From Adiantum capillus-veneris (lineage: Eukaryota; Streptophyta; Polypodiopsida; Polypodiales; Pteridaceae), in contig CM043947.1 of assembly GCA_014529385.2 (NCBI GenBank), forward strand, positions 117,992,087 through 118,056,086: a DNA stretch of 64,000 nt. Reading direction: 5' to 3'. Position 1 is the stretch's first letter, and each line of letters opens with the position of its first letter. A program made the position numbers and the translations under genes. Below are positions 31,089-44,400 of this stretch, piece by piece. Under the pieces are notes generated by a model, which saw only the letters and a list, made by a program, of their open reading frames with translations, was not told the DNA's origin and did no database searches.

Positions 31089-33477
31089 TTCTCGGGCTGC
31101 TTTGAAATGTATCGGCAATGATCAAGCAAACACAATTATATATGTAAGAAAGAGAGGGAAGGGGGAGGGGATGCTTGTTGCATTAATATCTTCTTACAAA
31201 TCTGTCACGACCAATCAAAGTGAAATTAGTATTTGTTCAACATAGCTTGAGTAAATTACACCACAACACATCATAAGAAAAGCCACCCCAACCACTGTCT
31301 TAAGGCCACGGGAGTCCTCTCCACCCTATCGCCCTCTTACAGTATGTGGGATTTATGGCTAAATTGATGACAACACCCAGAGACAAGCTATCAAGAACTT
31401 TTAAAAAAAACACCAAGACACTTACAAATCATTGTTGTCTATTACTTCACGTTGGAAGAGAGACAAAGTATCCAAGCTTAGTCCAAATCATCTCTCCTTG
31501 ATTCAGCAAATGTTGGGCTTACACTAGTAGGAGAAATGATAGATTTCCTACTCTCAATTGAATGATCACTCTCTCTTACAATGGCATAGAGTTTCCTTGC
31601 TAATTACCCCTAATACCGCACATGCATATACATAAGACAATGAGCTTTTACTCAAGAGCTCCTTCTAGAGAGGTTGAGCTTGGCTTCTCAAGCTATAGCA
31701 TAGTGCTCTTGCTTATGGCTCCCCCCTTTTTGTGGTAGCTACACCCTCCTTTTATAGCAATTTTGAGGGCTAGGGTTACTCCTCTAACCATGGTTGGGTT
31801 AGATTTTCAGCACTTATCTAATTTCTTTGCTTGGAATTATCAAGAAGTTGGTGGGGATAGATGAAGAAGAGAAAGAGGACAGAAGTGGAGGTGATAGGAC
31901 TTTTCATAGTAGGTTAGTGTTAGTAAATTAGTAGAGTTAGTATTTTTTATTGATTTCCAAATGGAATTGGATATTTACAATGGAAGTATCCATATAGGAT
32001 ACAAAAGGAAGAAAAACCTCTTAATAGGTAAGAAAATATGGATTTCTTACAATGTTGATGCTCCAAGTGTCTTGAGTAGGGTCAATTTTGACGCTTGTTG
32101 ACGGTCCACTAGCTTTGACGGTACGTTTTTTCTCCACTCTTGACCTTCCTTGAGATCCAAGGTAAGTGAATATGAGTAATCAATCACCATGATACTGTCT
32201 TTCAAGAGAAGAGGCTGAATTTTGTGGTTTTTATTGATAGATATGGGTAATATGGAAGAGGAAAAATGAGACTAGGTGGTCAATTTTGGAATGGAAGTGT
32301 GTGTAGGAGACATGAGTTCACCATGTTTTCTCTTATTCTTCAAGGTTGAGAAGAAGGTGAGTAGGGTGCAGAGAGGAGTGGTGAGAGAGGTGGGGATGAT
32401 GAGTGGAGAAGTGTGTGTGAAAGAGGAAAATGATAAAGTGGAAGAGGGAGTGTGGCTGCATAGCATGGGCAAACTGGGGTCCACCAATAAAATCATAGCT
32501 CACAGCTCGTAGCTCAAAAAAATATGAAAACATTTGAGGTAAAAGTTCAGCCCACGAGCTACAGCTTTTGTTTGTATCACCTTTTCAAATTCAGAGAGCA
32601 TGTGATCTTTAAAAATTCACCAAAACCAACTGTTTTTTTCCATTGCACAAAATCCTTTGAAGGTCCTTTTTTGGATGATTCTTTTGAATACCGCCAAGAG
32701 TGAGCCCCCCATAGTGCATGCATGCATACCACATACCCTTGACCTTATTTGGTGGTCTATAATTGAAGATATTGTTGAGATCATGATATAAGTGAATAGT
32801 ACAACTAAGGAAATCAAATATTGAGGGGTCTAGAAAAATATGTACATGTCAAATATAAATAATATAGGTGGAAAAAATATATAGGGATTAAAATAAATCT
32901 CTCTCATTATAAGTCTACCATAAAAAGATGAATATTTTTGGTGGTCTAATTTATGAGAGTAATAGAGAATAGATGTAGGAAGGAAACAATCACAACAGTG
33001 AAAAAATATACACATAAATAGAACTAGTTTTTTTGGATTTTTGTTGGGATGGAGTTACACCAAAAATAAGAGAAGCTTGCATGAAATTATTTTTATTTGG
33101 AATAAAGAGTATGCAAAATGGTAAGAAAAAATATGGTAATGGTGAGTCAATGTACATAGCATAAATAACACACCATAGGTAGAAATATTTAGATAAATAC
33201 CAAAATAATTATGAAAAATCATTTTATTTAGGCCCTATATACAATGAAATATTTACACACAAATGGGCCATAATATACTTATAATTTGTTATTTTTGTAT
33301 GCTTAACTAGCCCAGTGACTAGCTAATTGAGGGTTTTTAAGAAAATATGGGGAAAGTCCCCTAACTCACACACTCCTAGGTACACTGAAATGATAGGGAT
33401 AACCAAAATGTTTGAGTGATTTGATAGGGTGAGGTAGCTTACTATGGCAATTATGGAAAGCCAAAAAACGGCTATCA
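30881..33477 (-). repeat. 5' LTR of the nested Tat-like element
   Basis: Near-identical to 22311-24980, but its GA tract (31054-31085) is only about 32 bp against about 104 bp, which accounts for the length difference. Confidence 0.95.
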
Positions 33478-33481
33478 CCGT

Positions 33482-33667
33482 CAACATATGCATCAACAAT
33501 AGCCATAACTCAAAATCTGCTAACCAATCCTCGGGGTCTTCAATGCCCGTAAATATGGGGCCAAAACCTGCCTCCACTATCTCTGTCAGCTTCAAACTCG
33601 ACCATTGAACACTTTGACTATCAGCCAACCGCTTTGTCGTGGCTAAAAACACCACTTTAAACCTCAA
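33482..33667 (-). pseudogene. gag capsid-like domain, 5' part
   Basis: Minus frame starting near the PBS: MRFKVVFLATTKRLADSQ, then FTGIEDPEDWLADFELWLL, a typical gag capsid opening, cut by the nested element at 33481. It continues at 22310. Confidence 0.7.
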
Positions 33668-33685
33668 ATCAAAGCATCACACTAC

Positions 33686-33703
33686 TCCTCAGTGGGGGCA
33701 CCA
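33686..33703 (-). promoter_or_regulatory. primer binding site of the gag-only element
   Basis: The minus strand reads TGGTGCCCCCACTGAGGA directly after the LTR. It matches the nested Tat-like element PBS at 17 of 18 positions. Confidence 0.7.
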
Positions 33704-34589
33704 GAAGATGGAGAGGGGAAAGGGGAACACACCCATCACACAACACAATGCCTCACTATAGCCCAGGGTATACACAACACCCCAATCCACTAGAGTTTAC
33801 CTTCAAAACTCGACACTACCCACAAGAAAACCAGCACATACACATGGCCATACACACACACGCTTTCCAATGCACCAAACAGACCCAATCATTCCGTTCT
33901 CCTCAAATCACAGCCTCCCACACGCATGCACACAACCTCTCTCTATCTCTTTGTGCACGACAAACCTCGAGGGGGGGGGGGGGCACACACGCCGACACAT
34001 GCCCAAAAAAACATGCACACAAGTAGAGAAGAGAAGGGGGAATGCCTCCAAGAGACAGCAATGAATGGCCTTCTTGCATATACAACACCATGTACAAACA
34101 GTTCCCTACCGGCACGACCCTCGGCCAAAAATTCAAACGACCATATCCAGTAATCTGTAGCTCTGATCTGCAATCTAAAAAGACGGGTATGCTCCATAAA
34201 TTGAGCACTATGCATCTATACACTGACATACACTTGGGCCACCTGTCCCCGACTACCCTGTCTGACAAGAATCTGTAATGCACTACACCTTCAAACTCCA
34301 ATATCTTGGGCTTCGTAGCTCTGTTTGATGAGCCTTCTGGACCTGTTACTTCAACACCTCAAGCTCTAAATTTCTAGGCCCAAAGAATGCACCTTAAACC
34401 CCCTTCACCTGCTCCTCAAATTAGCCCCCTATGGAGCCTTTCTTGGCCTATAAATCATATCAGGCATACATTTCTACTGCCACCTGTTTGCCCTTGATCC
34501 TCATAGCTGCTCTAGCCCTTTTCCATGCTGCTGCTAGTTGGAACATACCTTCCCATGCCATCTTCTACAGTTGACCATCTTTGGCTGCA
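33704..34589 (-). repeat. 5' LTR of the gag-only element
   Basis: 886 bp; on minus it begins TGCAGCC and ends CATCTTC just before the PBS. It contains a poly-G run at 33971-33983. Confidence 0.8.
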
Positions 34590-34594
34590 CCAAC

Positions 34595-36620
34595 GCCTCC
34601 TGTAGTGGGACGATCGTTCCAATCTACTTTGATTCGCAATACATAATAACGATAGCATTGTTGCACAAAGTAAATTGTCACTTGATTATTATTTGGTGGT
34701 GATCTCTACATGGATAAATCTTGAAAGTATATTTCTTGTGAGGACAGTGTGTTGTAAATCTAAAACCTTAAAGGGAGCGAAAGCCTTAGCATTTCCACTG
34801 ACTTGAAATAATGTATTGTGCACAAAGTGATTCGGGCATAGCTATCTGCATTGCCTGTAATTCAGCGGCTCCCCTTGAAGTTTTGATTTGTCTTCTTGGG
34901 TGCAACCAAAGCACTGGGATCTCCTTGAGCCACCCGAATCTCTTCCTCTTTGTAAATTTGTAGAGCCAGTGCATGATTAAGCAAAGGAACATTAGGCTAT
35001 TGTGCATTCTAGTCGGGAGCAATATCTTCCATACTTGAAATGCAAAATAATAAACTTTAATAAGAGAGGTCTTAGCACTTGGAAAAGAGAGATGATTTAG
35101 ACGATTTCAATGATCCAACTTGAAATACTTTAAAACCTTAACTTGAAGAACTTTAAAAATGTAATTGAAAATACGATTAAAGATGTAGTTTGAAATATCA
35201 CCACACATTGCACACCATTAATGACAAAAGAGTTTGTTACTGTTCTAATCATCAATAGGCCTCAAGCCAAATGGGAATACAATATGATAGCCAACATTAT
35301 GGGCTCCATTCAAACAAAGGCCCATATTTTTAGGTCTATCTAACGGTTTGGAGAATTATCCAATGGCAAGATATTTGTTTACATTTCACAAATATTCGCG
35401 CTTGAGAACCTCGAATGGCTCTGGAATACACACAACCAAGCGTCAAAGAATATGTGAGAGCCTATATATATCAGATGCTTTGGTGAAAGCATGAGGATTG
35501 GTGTTGATATTTTCAGGAGCAGTCCATGGATAATCTCGCTCAAATTGAGCTCTAGTTTAATGAGGGGTGAGATTTGTAGCTTGGGAAATGTAGCCAAAGT
35601 GTTTGCTAGTGTACTTTGTCCCCAGTCTGCAATGCCATTATACACTCCCCACTCGCCAAAATTTAGTAGAATATTTCTAGTGTGTAGATCATTGTGAATG
35701 AAGTCGTGACTATGCACAAATTTCATCGTCTGCAGAAGAGCATTACAGATCGGCAAAATGTTGTCTGTGAATTGTTGTATAGTTCCAGATGTGTGTTGAA
35801 ACTCTCTGATCGCAGGCTTGCTTCCATCATGATGACATGCTTGAATCCACTGCTCAAGGTGACCTCCATTCCAAAGCTTAAAGATCAACATAGGCCTTTT
35901 GCTATAACAAACAAGAGCACGGGCCAATATCATGCCACAATGCTGAACAATTGTAGCAGTTGCCTCCTCTAGCACAATTTGTAATGTCGGCTTTCTCCTA
36001 CCTGGTCCTTGTAGATCTTTGCCGTATAGACATGATCTTTGAAAAGAGGATGGGCAACTGAAACTTGTTTCACATTTGCAAAACGCCCCTCACGTAATTG
36101 AGGTGCTTGCAAGGTAAAGATAGAATGCTCCTTATGTAAGTGTAGGACAAGAGGACATGTTGTATCATTTAGGTGTACAACTAAGGGCTCAGCACCTGAA
36201 GGAGGAGGTACATCCTCTTCTGTCCTAAAACGTTTTGAAGAGCCTTCGATCTTATCCTTGCTCTTCAATTCTAAATGTAGTTGTGCCACAAGCTGCATTT
36301 TCTCTTTGATTCTAGGTTTGGTTTTGATTTTTGGATGAACCATACTCTCAAAGCTGCTTGTGACCTGGCCTAATCATTGCTTTACTGTGTTATGCATCAC
36401 TCCATAAGTGCGCAGAGCTAGGTTAAATGGAACAAAACATGCACTGCACAGCTTCAGCCAGTACTGTTCCACAAGTTCAATCACAAAATCATCGAACTTT
36501 GCCTACAGTGGATCAAATTCCCGTCGCATATGATCGTTCGCAGCTCCATATAGAGACAAAACTAGAGCATCACAAACGATTTTACGACGCTAACGCATTA
36601 ACTTTGTCTCTACCATGACT
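34595..36620 (-). pseudogene. protein-kinase-like gene carried by the hAT element, broken
   Basis: Minus strand, several pieces. About 36600-36360 reads an exon-like stretch (VEQYWLKLCSACF) with one TAG. The frame 36343-35975 gives a basic N-terminus, then the approach to the kinase fold. A 1-nt shift near 35990 leads into 35975-35379 with LIFKLWNGGHLEQWI, the catalytic loop HNDLHTRNILL (HRD replaced by HND) and ADWGQS in place of DFG. A second shift near 35560 exposes an APE-like WTAPENI, followed by a TGA. A further exon-like piece lies at about 35035-34860, with two TAG codons. Motif order fits a eukaryotic protein kinase fold; the altered HRD and DFG suggest a divergent family or a pseudokinase. 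It starts inside the hAT right end and is cut by the LTR element at 34589. Confidence 0.65.
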
Positions 36621-36759
36621 GAAGCCTAAAAAATACATGAAGCAAATATAAGTAAGGTAAATATAGCATAGATATAAATTTGACATATGTGATTGTAAAT
36701 AGTTCTAGAAAAAAACATTTCATGGACAATAATAACAACCAGTAAACGAAAAACCTTAA

Positions 36760-37725
36760 AACATATATAATTTCTCCTTGTAGTGCAACGCAGTGAGTCA
36801 AAAAATGTATAATAACAATCTCCTTGCAATGGGACGTGAGGTCAGCAGCTGTCAGGGACGAATGATTAATATTATCTAACCTCTCTCTACAGTGCGACAT
36901 GGTGGTCACCAACAACTAGAGACGAGAAACTAATTAAGTCCAATTAACATGTAGTGCGATGTGATGGTCAAAGCATTCAAGATTGAAGGATTTAAAATAT
37001 CTATTCCCTCCCTGCAGTGCGACAGAGTGGTCAGCAACAACCAGAGATGAAGAATCCATTAAATCCAATCTCCGTGCAGTGCGACGTGATGGTCAACAAC
37101 GGCCAAGAACGATGGATTTAAAAACCCTAAACCCCTCTCTGCAATGCGACACAATGGTCATCAACAATCACAGATGAGGAATCTATTAAATCCAATCTTC
37201 TTGCGATGTGACACGATGGTCAACAATAGGCAAGAATGAAGGATTTGACAACCCTAACCCCCCCCCCCCTCACAGGGCGACACGGTGGTCAGCAACAAAC
37301 AGAGATGAAGAATCTATTAAATCCAATATTCTTGCGGTGTGATACGATGGTCAGCAACAACCAAGAACAAAGGATTATGAAACCCTAAACTCCTCTCTGC
37401 AGTGCGACACGATGGTCAGCAATAGACAAAGATGAAGAATCTATTTTTTTTAATCCAATCTTCCAGCACTGCAACGCAATGGTCAGCAACAACTAAGAAG
37501 AAAAAATGTAAGATAACTAACTCGTCCCTGTAGTGCGACTTGGTGGTCAGCAACAACCAAGGATAGAAATTCTAATTGTACAACCTAAGCTACTCCCTGC
37601 AGTGTGACACGGCAGTCAGCAGCAGCAGTCAAGGGGATGAAGCGTCTAAAGTCTAACGGGAGTCTAACCCCCCTTGCAGTGTGTCACAAGGATCAACACA
37701 GTCAAGGACGGGTGTCTAAACTCGC
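36760..37725. repeat. hAT right subterminal tandem repeats (about 63 bp)
   Basis: At least eleven degenerate units of CTGCAGTGCGACACGATGG plus TCAGCAACAACC and an AGA(T/A)GAA tail, alternating in two flavours (TCTATTAAATCCAATCT and GGATTTAAAAACCCTAA). Unit starts near 37013, 37074, 37138, 37200, 37271, 37333, 37398, 37464, 37531, 37598 and 37672. Confidence 0.9.
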
Positions 37726-37729
37726 AGAC

Positions 37730-37850
37730 TAACACTGAGGTGTGAGCAAAGCTCCACAACAACAGCGTTAGCAAAAAACAAGATGTAAATTAACACTAAG
37801 GTGCGAGCAAAGCTCCACAACAACAACGTTAGCAAATAAAATTCACCAAA
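37730..37850. repeat. 63-bp tandem duplication
   Basis: AACACT(G/A)AGGTG(T/C)GAGC and GCAAAGCTCCACAACAAC occur twice, 63 bp apart, between the subterminal array and the right promoter-like region. Confidence 0.85.
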
Positions 37851-37981
37851 AAAAACATAAAAAATTAGAAGAAAAATTACCTGCTCTGCTCTCATCTACT
37901 CTGCTCTGTCACTGATCTCTCTCTCTCTCTAGGGATTCTCTCTCTAGCGCGACAATTTGAACAAACTGTTGCGGTGCCTTT

Positions 37982-37990
37982 TTTTATAAG
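37982..37990 (-). promoter_or_regulatory. candidate TATA box of the hAT-borne minus-strand gene
   Basis: The minus strand reads TTATAAAAA inside the right end; about 100 bp downstream a GCAG-GTAATTT donor-like site follows. The arrangement mirrors the left-end promoter of the transposase. Confidence 0.35.
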
Positions 37991-38144
37991 GCAAACAGTA
38001 GTTCGATCAAAATATATTTCGATCAAAATATAGTTCAATCGACATAAGGTTTATTCATAAATACACGTATAATATGGGTATACAACGTAAATAATTGAAT
38101 TATACATATAATTTTTTATATACGAGCGTATAAATGCAACTTAG
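37990..38144 (-). repeat. hAT right terminal inverted region
   Basis: Complementary to the left end at the last 11-12 bp and again at 38000-38035 (two GATCAAAATAT words). Followed by the degenerate duplication AAGGTCCA (38145-38152). Confidence 0.6.
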
Positions 38145-38152
38145 AAGGTCCA

Positions 38153-41095
38153 TAGGTTTCTCTCTATTGAAAATAGAGATCCTATGGTCCTAGGGCCATA
38201 GGGCTATTGTAGTGCATATGTTGGTACCCTTGAATGGCCCCAATTCTCTTTAAGAGCTTCTACATTGACCCTTAGTCTATCCTCTAGCCTTGAGTCCATA
38301 GGTGCCTCTCTAGTATGATGTGAGATCATATGGCCTTAGGGCCAAAGGATACTAATGTATAAGCTCAAGGGCTCAAAGTCTCTCTGAGATCCATTGACAC
38401 CTAGTCCACCCTATGGCCCTAGGGCCATAGAGTTCCCTTTATTATGATGTGAGGTCCTATGGACTTAGGGCCATAGGTTATGTCCCTCTATTCCAGTGTG
38501 AGAGAGCCTATGGACCTAGGGACACATGATGCCAATGCATAAACTCAAGGGCCATAGGTTGCTCTCAATTGTAAATAGAGATCCTATGGTCCTAGGGCTA
38601 CCATAGTGCATATGTTGGTGCCCTTGAATGGTCCATTGAGAGCTTACACAGACACCTAGGCAATCCTCTAGTCTTAAGGCTATTGGTTTCTCTCTAGTAT
38701 GATGTGAGATCCTATGGCCTTAGGGCCATAGGGTACCAATGTATAAGCTCAAGGGCCCAAAGGCTCTTTGAGAGCTTCTAGATTGACACATACTCCACCC
38801 TATGGCCCTAGGGCCATAGAATTGTTTTTAGTATGATGTGAGATCCTATGTCCTTAGGAACATAAGGTGCCAATGTATAAGGTAAAGGGCCATAGGTTGT
38901 TTCCCTCTATTCCAATGAGAGATTGGACCTAGGGCCACACAATGCCAATGCATAAGCTCAAGGGCCATAGGTTGCTCTCAACTGTAAATAGAGATCATAT
39001 GGACCTAGGTCCATAGGGCTACCATAGTGCAATATGTTGGTTCCTTTGAATGGCCCAAATGCTCTTTGAGAGCTTCTACATTGACCCCTGGGCCATCCTC
39101 TAGCCTTAAGGCTATGGGTTTCTCTCTAGTATGATATGCAATCCTATGGCCTTAGAGACATAGGGTACCAATATATAAGCTCAAGGGCCCAAAGGCTCTT
39201 TGAGAGCTTCTGTATTCACACATAGTCCACCCTATGGCCCTAGGTCCATAGAGTCCCCTTTAGTATGCTATGAGATCCTATGGATTTAGGGCCATAGGTT
39301 GTGTCCCATAGGACATCCTCTAGCCTTAAGGGCATAGGTTCCTCTCTAGTATGATGTGAGACCCTATGGCCCTAAGGCCAAAGGGTACAAACGTATAAGC
39401 TGAAGGGCCCAAAGGCTCTTTGAGAGCTTCTACATTGACACATAGTCCACCCTATGTCCCTAGGGCCATATCTCTCCCTTTAGTATGATGTGAAATCCTA
39501 TGGACTTAGGGTTAGAAGGTGCCAATGTATGAGGCCAAGGAACATAGGTTGTTTCCCTCTATTCTAGTGAGAGATCCTATGGACCTAGGGCCATAGGTTT
39601 CTCTCTATTGCAAATAGAGATCCTATGATCCTAGGGCCATAGGGATACTATAATGCATATGCTGGTTCCCTTGAATGGCTTAAATGCTCTTTGAGAGTTT
39701 CTACATTGACCGGTAGGCCATCGTCTAGCCTTAAGGACATAGAGTCCTCTCTAGTATGATGTGACATCCTATGGCCCTAAGGCCATAAGGTACCAATGTA
39801 TAAGCTCAAGGGCACTAGGTTGTTTCTCTCTATACCAATGAGAGATCCTATGGCCCTAGTTTCATAGGGTGCATGTGTATAAGCTCAAGGGTACTAGGTT
39901 GTTTCTATTTATTTCAATGAGAGGTCATATGTCCCTGGGGCCGCAGGGTGCCAGTGTACAAGCTCAAGTGCACCACGTTGTTTCCCCCTATTTCAATGAG
40001 ATATTCTATGGCCTCAGGGTCATAGCGCTCCCATGGTGTATAAGGCACCCTTCAATGGCCCAAATTCTCTTTGAGAGCTTCTACATTGACACGTAGTCCA
40101 CCCTATGGCTTTAGGTCCATAAGGTTCCAATGTATAATGACAAGGGCCATAGGTTGTTTCCCTCTATTTCAATAAAAGATCCGATGGCCCTAGGGCCACA
40201 GTGTGCCAATGTATCTCAATGGCCCATGGCATGCTCTCTACTTCCATTAGAGATCATATGGCCCTAGGGCCATAGGACTACAATAGTGCATATGTAGGTA
40301 TCCTTACGTGGTCCAAATTCTCTTTGAGATCTTCGATATTGACACCTAGGCCACCCTATGGCCCTAGGGCATACGGTGGCCTCTAGTATGATGTGAGATC
40401 CTATGACCTTAGGGCCATAAGGTGCCAGTGTATATGGACAAGGGCCATATGTTGTTTTACTCTATTCCAATGAGAGATCCTATGTCCCCAAGGCCATAGG
40501 GTACCAGTGTATTCCGATTAGAGATCATATGGCCCTAAGGCCATAGGGACGTCAATATGGTGCATATTTTGATGCTTTTGAATGGCCCAAATTCTCTTTG
40601 AGAGCCTTTGCATTGACCCCAAGACCATCTTCTGGCCATAGGGCCATAGGATCCTCTCTAGTATGATGTGAGATCCTATGGCTTTAGGGATAAAGGATAC
40701 CAATGTACAAGCTCAAGGGCACTAAGTTGTTGTCCTCTATTCCAATGAGAGATGATACAGCTCTAGGGCCATAGGGCTATAGTAGTGCATATGTAGTTGC
40801 ATTAGGGCCACAGTATAGCCAATGTGTCTCTCATGGTCTATAGGTCCTTGGGGGATTAGGTGCTTGTGTGGGGCTCCTTTATTGGCACCCTATGACCCTA
40901 GGGCCATATTGCAATCAATGTGTCTCTCATGGTCTATAGGTCTCTTTGGGGGTCAGGTGCCCCTGTGAGGCTCCTTTCTTGGCACACAGTGTAGCCAATT
41001 TGTCTCTCTTGCTTTGTAGGTTCCTTGGGAGCTTAGGTGCCTCTATGGGCCTCTTTCTTGGCACCCTATGGCCATAGGGAGGAGCTATGGTAGCT
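38153..41095. repeat. palindromic satellite 1, right block
   Basis: About 2.9 kb of degenerate units with CTATGG(N)CCTAGGGCCATAGG cores and recurring phrases: AGTATGATGTGAGATCCTAT, AAGCTCAAGGGCC and TTTGAGAGCTTCTACATTGA. The last 300 bp (from about 40800) shift to a variant with TGTCTCTCATGGTCTATAGG. No gene. Confidence 0.92.
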
Positions 41096-42530
41096 ATTAT
41101 ATTTTTTCAAAGTTATCAATTTTTTAAAATTTCAAGATTATTATATTTAAAATGTACTCTTTAAGTTATACATCTTTTCCTTTTCCACTTTGTCATTCTT
41201 TCTTTCCGACTCTATTGTCCCACCCTCTACCTATCCTCCTACAACGTTGTCCTCACCATGTTCTCCTCAGCCTCATCATCGAGTGATTATTGGTACGCCA
41301 TAGCTATTTTTCTTGTTTTTCTAGTTGTGGAGTTTTTTATTTTGTCATGTTTTTGCATTCAAGGAGTAGCGAATCGGTCTTCCATTAGAACTTAATCAGT
41401 GTTTAATTAGATTTTTTGTTTTTTCTCTTTTTGGTGTTTAGAGTGAGGAGGATATGAATCTAATTAGATCCTAATTAGAAAGTAATAAAAATGTGATCAA
41501 AATGTAATTAGACAGTAACTAGAATGTAATAAAAAACGTAATTACTTGTGAGCTTGAGTGCTGGATTGCGGAATGGACGAGTGATGGAGAGGAGGCTTGG
41601 CAAAGCACGTGAGAGGGCACGGTTTGTAGCGACAATGACGGCAATGACGACGATGACGACGGAGGTCGCGGTGCTAAAACAATAGATATGTGCACAGATC
41701 AACGGCAATTGGTGGAGACGGTGATGAGAGAGAGAGAGAGGGAGGCGATGACGGTGATGGTGTTGTGTGTGTACGAAGAGAGATAGGACGATAAAGCTCT
41801 GTGTGTGCACAATAGGTTCTATGCAAGAAAAAGGAAGAGAGAAAGAGAGAAAAAAAATGCCCAAAGTTGTGGAAGAGAGAGAGAGAGTAAGAGAGATAAG
41901 GTTAGGTTAGGTCATTTCAAATTTTAAATTTTGAAAGTGGTGGTTGTTCACATGCTTAGGCTTGGCGTCGGTCTAGTATAATTAGAATTACTAGAGATCT
42001 AGGCACTTGCTCGAAGTGGGACATAAGTCATCGGGTCAGGAACTCCGATAGCTTTCCAAAAAAAAAAAGAGTCTGGGTTTTCAAAAAGTTGGCAGAAGGT
42101 TTTGCCAGTATCCTTATCTTGGCGATACAAGTGGAATGACACCTATGAAGCAAATCCGGACCCTTGGACAAAAACCTCTATAGTAGAAAATAGACTAAAA
42201 ACTGCCAAAATTCATAAATTTTGGCTCCAAAATATTTTTCTGCTCGTTATCAATCAACGGGCTTGAAAACCCATTATAGCAAAGTTTGAGGTGGCATAAA
42301 AATTTTCAAAAAAGAAATTTTCACATTTTTAATTTTTTAAATAAATTCAATTTCTTCTTGCAATTTTGATCTATTGGGGTTTTTTTAAGATTTGAATCAT
42401 ACAAAAATATAATTGCGCATGCAATGGCAAGTACATTGACCTAAGAGCCTGACAAATAGCATTTCATCTCAGTCCTTCTTGGCCTCTTGTAAACCTAGGG
42501 TCATGGTTATATGATGCTATATTTCACCTG
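41096..42530. other. gene-free stretch between satellites
   Basis: AT-rich, with short GA runs (41728-41741, 41874-41887). No family motif or exon chain recognised. Confidence 0.45.
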
Positions 42531-42539
42531 CGTAGAACA

Positions 42540-43968
42540 TCTTATGGTCCTAAGTCCATAGAGTGTAAATATACTCATCATGAAATACCTATATAGCACC
42601 CTATGGCCTAAAGGCCATGGGATGTACATCTATCCACCATGAAACACCTATTCCTAGCACCCTATGGCCCCAAGGACATAGGGTGTACATGTACCCGCCA
42701 CAAAACACCTATACCTAGAATCATATGGCCCAAAGGCCATGGCATGTACCTGTACCCGCCACAAAACACCTATTGCTAGCACCCTATGGCCCCAAGGCCA
42801 TAGGATGTACATCTACATACCATGAAACACCTATAGCTAGTACCCTATGGCCTCAAGGTCATAGGATGTACATATACCTGCCATGAAATACCTATTGCTA
42901 GCACCCTACCTAGGGAGGTCACCTAATAAAAATGTAACCTATCACGTGAGTTCAACAGAAGGGTATTTAAAGTTTTTGAAACTTACAAAAATATAAATAC
43001 AGAAGGGCTTTATTTTTTCAAATTTGAAAAAAACTTACAGATTTTAAAAGAAAAGGGTACATTATATTCTTAACAAAATTCACAGATAAGGCGTTTTACA
43101 AACATGTATTGAACGCACGTGATATGATAGTTTTACACATAGTGAACCCCCTGAGGCACCCTATGACCTGAAAGCCATAGCATATACATATCCCTACCTT
43201 GAAACGCCAATAGCTAGCACCATATGGCCGCATGGCCATAGGATGTACATATACCAACCATAAAATATCTATTGCTAGCACTCTATGGCCCCAAGGCCAT
43301 GGGATGTACATATCACTGCCCTAAAACACCTATAGCTAGTACCCTATGGCCCCGATGTCATAGGATGTATATATACCCACCACAAAATACCTATTGCTAG
43401 CACCCTATGGCCCCAAGGCCATAGCATATACATATCCCTGCCATGAAACACCTATAGCTAGCACCCCACGGCCCCAAGGCCATAGGATGTACATATACCC
43501 ACCACAAAACATCTATTGCTAGCACCCTATGGCCCCAAGGCCATGAGATGTATATATCCCTACCTTGAAACACTTATAGCTAGCACCCTATGTCCCCAAG
43601 GCCATAGAATGTACATATACCCGCCACAAGACACCTATTTCTAGCATCCTATGGCGCAAAGGCCATAGCATATACATATCCCTGTCTTGAAACACCTATA
43701 TCTAGCACCCGATGGCCCCAAGGCCATATGATGTACATATACCTGCCACAAAACACCTATTGCTATCACCCAATGCCATAGCATATACATATCCCTACCT
43801 TGAAATGCTTACAGGCACCGCATCCTATGGCCTCAAGGCCATAGGATGTACATATACCCGCCACAAAACATCCTTTGCTAGCACCTGATGTCCCCAAGGC
43901 TATGGGATGTACATATCCATGCTCTAAAACACCTAGAGCTAGCACCCTATGGCCCCAAGGCCATAGTA
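42540..43968. repeat. palindromic satellite 2 (about 61-bp unit)
   Basis: About twenty units of CACCCTATGGCCCCAAGG plus CCATAGGATGTACATATACC and a CACCTATTGCTAG tail. The core CTATGGCC(4 nt)GGCCATAG resembles the satellite 1 palindrome although the rest of the unit does not. A MITE interrupts it at 42910-43155. Confidence 0.93.
42910..43155 (+). mobile_element. MITE, MULE-type, copy 1
   Basis: 246 bp. Flanked by the 9-bp duplication GCACCCTAC/GCACCCTAT (42901-42909 and 43156-43164) inside a satellite 2 unit. The ends GGAGGTCACC and GTGAACCCCC are imperfect inverted repeats, each with TATCACGTG(A/C)GTTCA-like sequence about 25-40 bp inside. No coding capacity. Confidence 0.85.
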
Positions 43969-44185
43969 TTAGCAGCAAGCTAACACAGATACCATTTTTT
44001 GGAGTTCTCATTGTAAAAAACTTATTATTTTGACAAATTGAGAATATTTTAACTCCTATTTTCACGGATAAACTCTGTAATTAATGAGCCGGGGCTACAA
44101 GCTTCCAGATTGTATCAACCCGTTATTACCTATCTTGGGTAGAACTCCCACATTATTAGTTTTGACCACCAAAAACCTTGTCTAA

Positions 44186-44195
44186 GGTATAAAAG
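44186..44195 (+). promoter_or_regulatory. candidate TATA box of the Ty3-type element
   Basis: GGTATAAAAG, about 200 bp upstream of the PBS-like motif, as expected in a U3/R region. Confidence 0.45.
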
Positions 44196-44386
44196 CCAAT
44201 TTTTGTAAGTTATTAAAGGGTTTTGGATAATGGAATACACAGTGTGAGCTAACGGCGCCCACTCCTCTTCTTCTCGTGCTTCCTACTCCCTCCCCGGTTG
44301 TCACATTGCAGTTGTGTTTGCTGCATTGCAACCGTAGGTAAGAGCTCTACGCATTGTGGTAAAACATCACAGTATTTCGTAGCTTT

Positions 44387-44400
44387 TGGCGTCACCGACC
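44387..44400 (+). promoter_or_regulatory. candidate primer binding site
   Basis: TGGCGTCACCGACC begins with TGG as a tRNA 3'-end complement should, and lies between the promoter-like region and the leader repeats. tRNA not identified. Confidence 0.35.

Noticed and set aside
36760-37725. Regular repeats resembling a CRISPR array
   Set aside because: Units are degenerate along their whole length with no unique spacers, there is no cas gene, and the genome is eukaryotic.
41508-41864. 118-codon minus frame
   Set aside because: Low-complexity Leu/Ser/His content from CT-rich sequence; no homology signal, splice context or conserved motif.
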